Shown in pieces: positions 56,433 through 64,000 of a stretch of DNA of 64,000 bases. The number at the start of each line of letters is the position of its first letter. Within the stretch, counting starts at the first letter, position 1. The DNA comes from Leptolyngbyaceae cyanobacterium JSC-12. Lineage in GTDB: Bacteria > Cyanobacteriota > Cyanobacteriia > Leptolyngbyales > Leptolyngbyaceae. A model generated the notes under the pieces. That model did no database searches. It was not told the DNA's origin and saw only the letters and a list, made by a program, of their open reading frames with translations. Location: assembly GCA_000309945.1 (NCBI GenBank), contig CM001633.1, forward strand, positions 1,770,292 to 1,834,291, given 5' to 3'. Both the position numbers and the translations under genes were made by a program.

Positions 56433-57605
56433 ATGCTGAATCCCAACCTGGATGAAATCCAGCTCGAAAAAGAAGAATACGAACGCTATTCACGTCATTT
56501 GATCTTGCCGGAAGTGGGCTTAGAAGGTCAGAAACGGCTAAAAGCCGCCAGCGTTTTGTGCATTGGTACGGGTGGACTAGGTTCCCCATTGCTGCTGTAC
56601 CTAGCTGCCGCTGGAATTGGTCGTATTGGGATCGTGGATTTCGACGTGGTTGATCGCTCTAACCTCCAGCGCCAGGTGATCCATGGCACATCCTGGGTCG
56701 GTAAACCTAAGATTGAATCTGCCAAAAATCGGATTCATGAAATCAACCCTTACTGCCAGGTAGATTTGTATGAAACCCGCCTGAGTTCTGAGAATGCCCT
56801 GCAAATCGCAGAACCCTACGACATTGTGGTAGACGGCACTGACAATTTCCCCACCCGTTATCTGGTGAATGATGCCTGTGTCCTGTTGGGTAAGCCCAAC
56901 GTCTACGGCTCTATCTACCGCTTTGAAGGGCAGGCAACCGTTTTTAACTATGAAGATGGTCCCAACTATCGCGACCTATACCCCGAACCACCCCCACCTG
57001 GACTTGTCCCCTCCTGTGCTGAAGGGGGGGTGTTGGGAATTTTGCCAGGGATTATTGGTGTCATTCAAGCAACAGAAACCATCAAGATCATTCTGGGCAA
57101 AGGTACAACACTGAATGGTCGTTTGCTGCTATTCAATGCGCTGGATATGAAGTTCCGAGAGTTAAAATTGCGACCCAATCCAGAACGTCCGGTGATTGAC
57201 AAACTGATCGATTACGAAACGTTCTGTGGCATCCCCCAGGCAAAAGCGGCTGAAGCCCAACAGCAATCTGATTTGCAGGAAATGACAGTGCAGGAACTGA
57301 AGCAACTGCTCGACAGCGGAGATGATGACTTTGTCTTAGTAGATGTGCGGAATCCTAATGAGTATGAAATTGCACGAATTCCTGGGTCTATTCTGATACC
57401 GCTCCCCGATATTGAGAATGGTAATGGGGTCGAGAAAGTGAAAGAACTACTGAACGGTCACAAATTGGTAGTGCACTGCAAAATGGGTGGACGCTCGGCA
57501 AAAGCATTGGGGATTTTGAAGCAAGCTGGTATTGATGGCATCAATGTGAAGGGTGGAATTGCTGCCTGGAGCAAAGAAGTTGATCCGTCAGTGCCAGAAT
57601 ACTAA
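56433..57605 (+). CDS. moeB: E1-like adenylyltransferase with rhodanese domain (MoeB/ThiF-rhodanese)
   Basis: 390 residues. Residues 1-265 are ThiF/MoeB type: LCIGTGGLGSPLLLYLAAAG, VDFDVVDRSNLQRQVIHGTS and PSCAEGGVLGILPGIIGVIQ. Residues ~285-390 are a rhodanese (VLVDVRNPNEYEIARIPGSI, VVHCKMGGRSAKALGI with the active cysteine). It would activate the C-terminal glycine of a MoaD/ThiS-like carrier and donate sulfur. It is 65 bp after the JAMM gene. Fused E1-rhodanese forms (MoeZ/MoeBR) serve molybdopterin, thiamin or cysteine routes; which one is open. Confidence 0.92.
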   Translation: MLNPNLDEIQLEKEEYERYSRHLILPEVGLEGQKRLKAASVLCIGTGGLGSPLLLYLAAAGIGRIGIVDFDVVDRSNLQRQVIHGTSWVGKPKIESAKNRIHEINPYCQVDLYETRLSSENALQIAEPYDIVVDGTDNFPTRYLVNDACVLLGKPNVYGSIYRFEGQATVFNYEDGPNYRDLYPEPPPPGLVPSCAEGGVLGILPGIIGVIQATETIKIILGKGTTLNGRLLLFNALDMKFRELKLRPNPERPVIDKLIDYETFCGIPQAKAAEAQQQSDLQEMTVQELKQLLDSGDDDFVLVDVRNPNEYEIARIPGSILIPLPDIENGNGVEKVKELLNGHKLVVHCKMGGRSAKALGILKQAGIDGINVKGGIAAWSKEVDPSVPEY

Positions 57606-57655
57606 ACACCATCAAAGCTCTATATTTTGGAATGAAACTTGGAATGAAATTATTC

Positions 57656-57683
57656 GTAGGGGCGTTTAATAAAACGTCTCTAC
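57656..57683. repeat. Imperfect palindromic repeat, relative of 13870-13899
   Basis: GTAGGGGCGTTT and AAAACGTCTCTAC form imperfect arms around AAT. It matches the palindrome at 13870-13899 in layout (GTAGGG, CG, a T/A centre, CG, CTAC). It lies between the convergent moeB and regulator genes and may end transcription of both. Confidence 0.6.
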
Positions 57684-57699
57684 AATCGCGAATATCAGA

Positions 57700-58377
57700 C
57701 TATTCATCCAGTTCCTTTGTTGGTTCAGCGGGAGGTTTAAATCCACGTTCAAAGGCGTAGCGAACGAGTTGTGAGCGATTTTCCAGTTCTAACTTGCTGA
57801 GGATGTTGCTAAGGTGAGTTTGTACCGTGCGAGGACTGACGAAGAGGCGATCGCCAATTTGCTTGTTCGTAAATCCTTGCACCACTTCCCAAAACACTTT
57901 TTCTTCGGCTGGGGTAAGTGGTAGCGGTTCTGGAGATGTCTGAGTCGGTTTAGTCGATTCCTCAATCGGCGATCGCTGAATGACGCGGACAATTTCGGAG
58001 TGAAAGCGGCGGGTGCGTTCTAATTGAGACTCAATTTTTGCCAATAACTCTTTCGGCTCAAAAGGTTTGATCAAATAATCATCTGCACCAATCGAATGCC
58101 CCTGTACACGAGCATCCACTTCGCCGCGACTAGATAGAAAAATAAACGGCACCAACTGTCCTGAACGCATGGCACGCAATCGACGGCAAAACTCAAATCC
58201 ATCCATTTCTGGCATCATCACATCGGAAACAACCAGATCGGGCGGGTCATGCTCAAAAAGGCTTAAAGCTTCGACCCCTGAACTTGCATTTTGTACCACG
58301 TACCCTCGTTTCTCCAGGTAACGAGTTAATGCCATTCGTAGAGTTGTATCGTCATCAACTACAAGAACTCGCTTCAT
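57700..58377 (-). CDS. NarL/LuxR-type response regulator
   Basis: 225 residues. Receiver domain: VLVVDDDTTLRMALTRYLEK, phosphoacceptor D in DLVVSDVMMPEMDGFEF, and DDYLIKPFEPKELLAKI. Output: a LuxR helix-turn-helix, PLTPAEEKVFWEVVQGFTNK and VSPRTVQTHLSNILSKLELE. The layout resembles the Ycf29-type regulators of cyanobacteria and plastids, but I do not assign a name. The cognate kinase is not adjacent. Confidence 0.92.
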   Translation of the reverse strand: MKRVLVVDDDTTLRMALTRYLEKRGYVVQNASSGVEALSLFEHDPPDLVVSDVMMPEMDGFEFCRRLRAMRSGQLVPFIFLSSRGEVDARVQGHSIGADDYLIKPFEPKELLAKIESQLERTRRFHSEIVRVIQRSPIEESTKPTQTSPEPLPLTPAEEKVFWEVVQGFTNKQIGDRLFVSPRTVQTHLSNILSKLELENRSQLVRYAFERGFKPPAEPTKELDE

Positions 58378-58623
58378 TAGACTCTTCCATGTGCATGTTA
58401 TAAGGTAGATCCATCAAAATGCCAAATTAACTGAATACAAAGCTTTTAATTAAATAGAATTCCCAAAGATCGACAAACTTCACAGTCCAACGAATCTTTT
58501 ATATGGCTTTCTACTTATACATGGATATATGGTTGTTGAGATGATGTATGTGAATGATGGTTTACTTGCTGGTCAAGTTTTAAGTTTTGTTGGATTGAAG
58601 ACTGGTTGGGCAGCGTAGCGATT

Positions 58624-61080
58624 TTAACCCAGGTCAATTCCCAAAAAGCGATCAAGGAAGCGACTGCGCCAGATTGCCCGCAAAATTAAACACCATTCCA
58701 GTGCGATGAGACCAATGAATACATAACTGAAGGAACTCAGGCGGTATAGCTCAAAAAATGCTCGGAAGGGAGGAATTGCCACGATTAGGAAATATACGCC
58801 CAGTAATACAATCGCCACAACCGTGTAGCGCCAGTCACCACTGTAGGGTTCACCGCCTACCCAAAATTTAGTAGGCGGTTTAAGAAAGGGGATAAGCAGC
58901 AATTGCCCCATGACCAAAATGGTAACGAGTGCACTGCGGGGCTCTACATAATCTAACTGAGTCAAGTTCATATCGGGTGGTAAGTCAAGAATCGCAACGA
59001 CGAGAAAAAAGAGATACACCATCAGGGCAACCAGCGTGAGGGTAAGGGTGGAGGGAATGACGAAGTGCAGCATGGAGCGCACCATACTCCGGCGAGGAAT
59101 AGCCCCTGGCTTTGCCCACACGGGAATAAACATTGTTGGAAACCCTACGCCGATCAGGGCAACGATCGCCGATTGTTTATTTTGCAAAGGAAAACTATCA
59201 GTCACAATAGCGGTGGCAAACACCAACAGGGTCACACAAAAGGTTCGTACTAAAAACAGCTTCATGGCATCCAGAATACCGTTTCGGATACGCTGCCCTT
59301 CTAAAAAGGTATGAGGCAATGCACCAAACGAATCTTTGAGCAGCACAATATCGGCGACGCTGCGAGTGGCTTTGCTGCCGCTTTCCATTGCGATCGCCAG
59401 ATTTGCCTGCTTTAAGGACAACACATCATTGACCCCATCACCAATCATGGCAACGTACCTGCCACGGCGGCGCAGGCTGCGTACCAGATCCGCTTTTTGA
59501 TCAGGCGTAATCCGCCCAAACACAGTACTGCTGAGTGCCGTTTGGACGAACTCTGCCGAACTCATTTGCGCCAGATCTTGCCCAGATACGACCTCAATCT
59601 CATCCCCTAGCCCTGCCTGTCGGGCTAGGGCTGCAACGGTTTGCGGATTATCGCCAGAAATAATTTTGACTTCAATACCTGCTTCGGCAAAACCATCCAA
59701 TGTTTCCTTGGCTTCTGGGCGCAGTTGGTCGCTAAACCGCAAGATGCCTAAGGGCTGCAAATGGGGGGGTAAAAGGGCTGGAGTGCCATCGCCACCCAGC
59801 GATCGCACCTGGGGGCTATAAGCAAACATTACCACGCGCAATCCCAAGCGGGTGCCTTCGTCAATGTATTGAGCTACTGCTGGATCTAATGTGGTCGAAG
59901 GTAACAGCATTTCTGGAGCACCTAGAATATAGGTGCCTTTCTCAGCAAATACTAATCCGCTCCATTTGCGGGCAGATGAAAATGGCACTTCAAACAATGG
60001 CTCCATCACAAGACCTGGGCAATGGTTGGCGATCGCATCGTTGGTTTTATTCCCAGCTTTAGTACTGGCAGCATAAGTTCCCAGGAGCGATCGTAACTCC
60101 TCCTCAGAAATGCCAATTGGGTAGATTTCTTGCAACTGAATTTGGTTAGTGGTCAACGTCCCAGTTTTGTCCAAACACAAGACATCCACATTACTCAGCG
60201 ACTCAACCGCATTTGCCTGCTGAATTAACACATCTTGCCCAATCATGCGCACCGCGCCCAACCCATATGCCAGCGTAATCGCCAGGAGTAACCCAGCCGG
60301 TACCAAGCCAGCAATCACGGCTGATCGCTGTACCACATCATTCAGTGAATAAGAGCGGCTCAGAAAGCTAATTCCCACCAGAATCCACAAAAAGCACGCA
60401 AGCAGCAAAAACACCCGAATTACCACGTTGATCTCGTGTTGGACTGGTGTTAACACATTGCGAAACGCTCTGGCCCCCGTCATCAGTTTGAAGGCAACTG
60501 TTTCAGTCCCAACCTTTGTGGCTTCATAATGTGCTGTGCCACTAACGCAAAAGCTTCCAGAGTAAACCAGGTCGTTAGCGGCTTTAGGAATAGAATCGGA
60601 TTCACCTGTCAGCAGGGATTCATCCACTTCAATCCGCCCGTCCCCAACTACAACCCCATCCACCACAATCTGATCACCGGGCCGCAACACTAAAATATCC
60701 CCCAACACAATATCGCTGGGATCTACATTCTGTTCTTCCTGCGATCGCAGCACTGTCGCCTTTGGTCGATAGAGTAGGGCAATTTCATCGAGCTTACGCT
60801 TTGCCCAAATCTCCTGACAAATGTTGACCAATACCCCACCGAAAATTACGACGACGACTAAAACCGCATCTCCCAACCGTCCCAATAAAAACATCACCAG
60901 GCTGATAGTGAAGAAAGCCGCATTGATAAAGGTAAACAGATTTTCTTTAAGAATTTGGCTGTAAGGGCGGCTACTTTGAAGCGGAACATTATTCCCCTGC
61001 CCTGCTGCACGACGAGCGCTAACTTGCTGCTCGCTTAACCCAGAGAGATTGCGAGATAGGGTGGTGTTGTTCTCAATCAT
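58624..61080 (-). CDS. P-type cation ATPase (CtpE-like)
   Basis: About 818 residues. Phosphorylation motif DKTGTLTTN, actuator LTGESDSIP, and hinge MIGDGVNDVLSLKQANLAIA. Helix 4 reads GLVPAGLLLAITLAYGLGAV, lacking the CPC of heavy-metal pumps and fitting the CtpE-like group (calcium-linked in mycobacteria). No N-terminal metal-binding domain. ATG 61080 is preferred over GTG 61098 because AAGGA precedes it at a good spacing. Ion specificity is uncertain. Confidence 0.9.
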   Translation of the reverse strand: MIENNTTLSRNLSGLSEQQVSARRAAGQGNNVPLQSSRPYSQILKENLFTFINAAFFTISLVMFLLGRLGDAVLVVVVIFGGVLVNICQEIWAKRKLDEIALLYRPKATVLRSQEEQNVDPSDIVLGDILVLRPGDQIVVDGVVVGDGRIEVDESLLTGESDSIPKAANDLVYSGSFCVSGTAHYEATKVGTETVAFKLMTGARAFRNVLTPVQHEINVVIRVFLLLACFLWILVGISFLSRSYSLNDVVQRSAVIAGLVPAGLLLAITLAYGLGAVRMIGQDVLIQQANAVESLSNVDVLCLDKTGTLTTNQIQLQEIYPIGISEEELRSLLGTYAASTKAGNKTNDAIANHCPGLVMEPLFEVPFSSARKWSGLVFAEKGTYILGAPEMLLPSTTLDPAVAQYIDEGTRLGLRVVMFAYSPQVRSLGGDGTPALLPPHLQPLGILRFSDQLRPEAKETLDGFAEAGIEVKIISGDNPQTVAALARQAGLGDEIEVVSGQDLAQMSSAEFVQTALSSTVFGRITPDQKADLVRSLRRRGRYVAMIGDGVNDVLSLKQANLAIAMESGSKATRSVADIVLLKDSFGALPHTFLEGQRIRNGILDAMKLFLVRTFCVTLLVFATAIVTDSFPLQNKQSAIVALIGVGFPTMFIPVWAKPGAIPRRSMVRSMLHFVIPSTLTLTLVALMVYLFFLVVAILDLPPDMNLTQLDYVEPRSALVTILVMGQLLLIPFLKPPTKFWVGGEPYSGDWRYTVVAIVLLGVYFLIVAIPPFRAFFELYRLSSFSYVFIGLIALEWCLILRAIWRSRFLDRFLGIDLG

Positions 61081-61213
61081 GCTGTTATCCTTTACCACCT
61101 ATCAGCCACACAGTCAGGATTGCCATTGCAGTTAAAAATTTGCTTTTGGATCTGTCTCAGTAGTGCGATTGTAACCGGGATGGTCAACGCAGGTCACGGT
61201 TGATCAGGTGAAG

Positions 61214-61265
61214 CTGGGGATAGGAAATTGGGGATAGGGTCAGGAGATTGGAGGGATAGGGGGAA
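61214..61265. repeat. Degenerate G-rich GGGATAGG repeats
   Basis: Three imperfect copies of a GGGATAGG-centred unit (CTGGGGATAGG, TTGGGGATAGG, GGAGGGATAGG) lie between the P-type ATPase and the small membrane protein. Runs of three or four G could form a G-quadruplex on the + strand. Confidence 0.5.
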
Positions 61266-61305
61266 GATGTGGTTAGGCTAAGGGGAGTTGCTAGAAAAAA
61301 GTGAT

Positions 61306-61500
61306 ATGGATGATGCGGCGTTTAGTCTGTTTATTGGGTTTGGGGTGCTGTGGACGATGATGGGAGCTGTAGCTGTTATTGCCCTGCTGCAAGCGGATGG
61401 CCAAAAAATTCAGTTTGGTAAGTGGGGGTTAGTGGTGACAGTGCCGATTGTGGTGCCATTGATTGCCGCATTGGTGTTTGCAGCAATTTGGCACCCGTAG
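61306..61500 (+). CDS. Small two-helix membrane protein (64 aa)
   Basis: A 64-residue protein from ATG 61306 (TTG 61288 is the alternative). Two membrane helices: FSLFIGFGVLWTMMGAVAVI and VVTVPIVVPLIAALVFAAIW, joined by a short loop (QADGQKIQFGKW). No family is recognised. It converges on mnmA 8 bp away. Confidence 0.65.
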   Translation: MDDAAFSLFIGFGVLWTMMGAVAVIALLQADGQKIQFGKWGLVVTVPIVVPLIAALVFAAIWHP

Positions 61501-61507
61501 CCTGTGC

Positions 61508-62563
61508 TTAGGACTGTCGTTCGATAATGCCGCCACCTAAGAGCATTTCGCCATCGTACCAGACGGCTGCCTGTCCAGGTGTGACGCTGGATTGGGGTTC
61601 GTCGAACACGACTCGCACACGATCGCCCTCCAGGGGAACAATCGTCGCGGGAACGGCAGCAGCACGATACCGAATCTGAACGTCAGCCCGGATAGGAGTG
61701 GCAGGCGCAGCGATCGCGACCCAGTTCACCCGTTGAACCGTACAGTCGGGGGAGAGTGTGGCAGCGCGATCGCCCACAATCACTTGATTCTTAACTGCAT
61801 CCAGTGCTACGACGTAAAGTGGTTCACTATGAGCAATGCCCAAGCCCTTACGTTGCCCAATTGTGTAATGATGCACACCCTCGTGATAGCCCAATACCTG
61901 ACCTGATTGATCCACAATCTCGCCTTTTTGGGGGGTGATGTACTTATCTAAAAACGCCCGCATAGAGCCGTTCGCTTCTACTAAACACAGATCCTGGCTC
62001 TCTGGTTTATCCGCCGTGTGTAGCCCAAAGCTGGCAGCAATGCGGCGGGTTTCAGTCTTGGAATATTCACCCAGCGGAAACAGCACATGGGACAAGATCT
62101 CTTGAGATAAGTCGTACAGAAAGTAAGACTGATCTTTACTGCGATCAACAGCTCGCAAAAGCTGATGCCGCCCTGTGGCTTCGTCGTAGCGAATACGAGC
62201 ATAGTGACCTGTTGCAATGCGATCGCAGTTCAATTCATTCCGAGCATAGTTCAGCATGGGACCAAACTTCACTGCTTTATTGCATTGCGAGCAGGGCAGG
62301 GGCGTAATGCCATCGCTGTAACCCGTCACCAAGAAATCCACAATGTATTTGTCAAATACTTCGCGGGTGTCTACCACGTGGTGAGGGATATGCAACTGGT
62401 CACAGAGCTTAGCGGCATCCACCATGCCTTCTGAACAGCATTGACCTTTGCCACGCATTAACCAGAGGGTCAGCCCAATCACTTCATACCCTTGCTGGTG
62501 CAAAATTGCTGCTGCTGTTGAACTATCGACTCCGCCAGAGAGTCCCACCACAACCTTATCCAT
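61508..62563 (-). CDS. mnmA: tRNA 2-thiouridylase
   Basis: MnmA (TrmU) makes 2-thiouridine at the wobble position of Lys, Glu and Gln tRNAs, using sulfur from a cysteine desulfurase relay. The ATP pyrophosphatase loop [14 protein letters not shown] starts the protein; catalytic cysteines lie in [14 protein letters not shown] and [10 protein letters not shown]. 351 residues, typical length. It ends 8 bp from the small membrane-protein gene and is divergent from the CHAT gene. Confidence 0.96.
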   Translation of the reverse strand: MDKVVVGLSGGVDSSTAAAILHQQGYEVIGLTLWLMRGKGQCCSEGMVDAAKLCDQLHIPHHVVDTREVFDKYIVDFLVTGYSDGITPLPCSQCNKAVKFGPMLNYARNELNCDRIATGHYARIRYDEATGRHQLLRAVDRSKDQSYFLYDLSQEILSHVLFPLGEYSKTETRRIAASFGLHTADKPESQDLCLVEANGSMRAFLDKYITPQKGEIVDQSGQVLGYHEGVHHYTIGQRKGLGIAHSEPLYVVALDAVKNQVIVGDRAATLSPDCTVQRVNWVAIAAPATPIRADVQIRYRAAAVPATIVPLEGDRVRVVFDEPQSSVTPGQAAVWYDGEMLLGGGIIERQS

Positions 62564-62806
62564 TGCTAGCCAGATAAGCCCCCGAGAAACGCATTACTCC
62601 TTTAGGCTAACACTCGTGCATCAGGTCAGGGCAGTCTACTTTTTGATGTAGGCAAATCCACTAAAATAACGCAGGGAGCATGTTCGTGTGATTTTCTGAT
62701 TTGTTGGCAGTTAAGCAACTGTCTTTCTGATGACTTCTGGTTTGGCTGGCATACTTGAGACAGGCAAACGGCAGCGATCGCTGCATAAACAGTAGCCTAT
62801 CCTCGT

Positions 62807-64000
62807 ATGAGACAGCAGAAGGGTTGGAGAGTGCAGCCAGTGGCTAAGGTCGTCGTCTTGAAGTTTGGCAAAGGCAGCTTTGAGCAGGGCTTCCCAGTCA
62901 TTCTGCAACTGAGCGAAGAAAACGCCCTCCCCTTTGCCGAAATCACAGGTGAACTGGACCCTGCTTCTGACCTGCCGAATTTTTATCGCCAGTGGCAAAC
63001 GGCTTATCGTCGCGTTGAGTTTACAGGTCGCCCCATCGGCTTGCCAAAGTCCACTCAGCCCCAAGGAACGACCGCCGAGTGTGAAATGCTTGCCAAGCAA
63101 TTACGCGATCGCTTCAATGCCTGGCTTCTGTCCGAATCATTTCGGCGCATTCGAGAAATGTGGTTAGAGCAACTCAGCCCCACCGAGCCGATCCGCGTTG
63201 TAATCCAAACTGATACCCCTCAATTGCGGCGATTGCCCTGGAGCGAATGGGAACTACTCGAACGCTATCCCCAGGCTGAAATTGCCCTTAGCCCACTAGA
63301 CTTTGGCAGACACACTGCCCAGCCTTCCCCCACAACCCGCGTTCGCATTCTGGCGATTTTGGGCAACAGTCAGGGGATTGATGTGCAAAAAGATCGTGCT
63401 CTACTGGAGCAGTTGAGTCATGCTGAGGTGACTTTTCTGGTGGAGCCAGAGCGCCAGCAACTTAGCGATCGACTCTGGGAGCAAAGCTGGGAAATTTTGT
63501 TTTTCGCTGGACATAGCGCCAGTCAAGAATCTGACCAGACGGGGCTGATCCATTTGAACCAGCATGAAACACTCAGCCTCAGTCAGTTAAAACACGCCCT
63601 GGAGAAGGCCGTAAATCGGGGACTTAAGTTAGCAATTTTCAACTCCTGTGACGGGTTAGGCTTGGCGCGAGAACTGGCATCCCTGCAAATCCCTCAGCTA
63701 ATCGTCATGCGTGAACCTGTACCTGATCGCGTGGCAGAAGCATTTTTGAAATACTTTCTTGCAGCGTATTCCAGTGGTGAAACATTGTATCTCGCAGTGC
63801 GTCAGGCACGAGAACGCTTGCAAGGACTCGAAGATCAGTTTCCCTGTGCCAGTTGGTTGCCTGTGATCTGTCAACATCCAGCCGAAATTCCCCCAACTTG
63901 GGCACAGCTAAGGCAGGCAGTGGAACCTCAATTATCTCCAGGGTTACCCCAACCTCGGTTCAAACGGGGCTTAGTTCGAGTGCAGCCTAAATTAGGCTGG
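62807..64000 (+). CDS. CHAT-domain protease, 3' end missing
   Basis: An open frame of 398 codons runs off the window from ATG 62807 (in-frame GTG starts follow at 62831 and 62840). It begins VAKVVVLKFGKGSFEQGFPV, then carries a CHAT (caspase-like) domain: IQTDTPQLRRLPWSEWELLE, the catalytic His in ILFFAGHSASQES (H236) and Cys in AIFNSCDGLGLARELA (C281). Proteins with this start often continue into a CHASE2 sensor module in cyanobacteria, but that part would be beyond the edge. Function is probably regulatory proteolysis. Confidence 0.88.
   Translation, partial: MRQQKGWRVQPVAKVVVLKFGKGSFEQGFPVILQLSEENALPFAEITGELDPASDLPNFYRQWQTAYRRVEFTGRPIGLPKSTQPQGTTAECEMLAKQLRDRFNAWLLSESFRRIREMWLEQLSPTEPIRVVIQTDTPQLRRLPWSEWELLERYPQAEIALSPLDFGRHTAQPSPTTRVRILAILGNSQGIDVQKDRALLEQLSHAEVTFLVEPERQQLSDRLWEQSWEILFFAGHSASQESDQTGLIHLNQHETLSLSQLKHALEKAVNRGLKLAIFNSCDGLGLARELASLQIPQLIVMREPVPDRVAEAFLKYFLAAYSSGETLYLAVRQARERLQGLEDQFPCASWLPVICQHPAEIPPTWAQLRQAVEPQLSPGLPQPRFKRGLVRVQPKLGW

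Noticed and set aside
1-64000. CRISPR array or prophage
   Set aside because: No regularly spaced direct repeats with unique spacers, and no phage structural, integrase or lysis genes are visible.

Overview
The window comes from a cyanobacterial chromosome. The octamer GCGATCGC (HIP1) recurs throughout. The gene set is cyanobacterial in character: a LabA-type NYN protein, an OstA/LptC-like lipoprotein, a short HisZ, a 2Fe-2S ferredoxin, a DnaK with a long disordered tail, and a NatE/LivF-like ATPase. I cannot place it below phylum from sequence alone; the mix resembles Leptolyngbya-like or other non-marine filamentous lineages.

Layout. 1-1934: the left edge cuts an insertion sequence (IS) that has split a STAND/NB-ARC ATPase. 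2279-8441: housekeeping genes (a MidA-type methyltransferase, an RlpA-like protein, then purM-rsmA-ispE packed on the + strand). 8884-16045: accessory block with an ABC exporter overlapping a glutathionyl-hydroquinone reductase-like gene, a SnoaL-like protein, an ECF sigma factor with a cupin anti-sigma factor, a Tat-exported ferritin-like protein and an MFS permease. 16046-18038: decayed multicopper oxidase plus FTR1 iron permease locus, split by a second, complete copy of the same IS. 18052-23506: a heme/iron import operon on the - strand (permease, ATPase, TonB receptor, binding lipoprotein), with a candidate Fur site and an AraC-regulator relic upstream.

24580-31169: small proteins (DUF952, a 58-residue exported or membrane peptide, a peptidoglycan-binding protein), envelope sugar genes, mobA, and mreBCD. 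31663-38714: ssb, a SIMPL protein, a secreted protein, an ABC-2 exporter whose second permease is separated from the rest by an oppositely oriented nuclease-like/ParA fusion gene, and lptC. 38866-46594: labA-like gene, metG, an acyltransferase plus hydrolase pair that looks like a split phytyl ester synthase, a multi-PAS histidine kinase and a lone envelope protein.

46858-62563: dnaJ-dnaK with an RDSY-rich tail, tRNA-Ser(GGA), ferredoxin, inositol monophosphatase, a J-domain/TPR protein overlapping hisZ, a 4Fe-4S ferredoxin with a LivF-like ATPase, a JAMM protease next to an E1-rhodanese (MoeB-like) enzyme, a NarL-type regulator, a CtpE-like P-type ATPase and mnmA. At the right edge an open CHAT (caspase-like) protease gene runs off the window.

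Most of the window is ordinary core genome. The parts most worth a second look are the nuclease-like/ParA fusion nested in the ABC-2 locus, the IS pair with its two disrupted genes, the heme-import operon beside a dead ferroxidase/permease locus, the JAMM-E1 pair, the sigma/cupin/ferritin cluster, and small features such as the 58-aa gene at 25053-25229 and the hairpin at 11795-11817.
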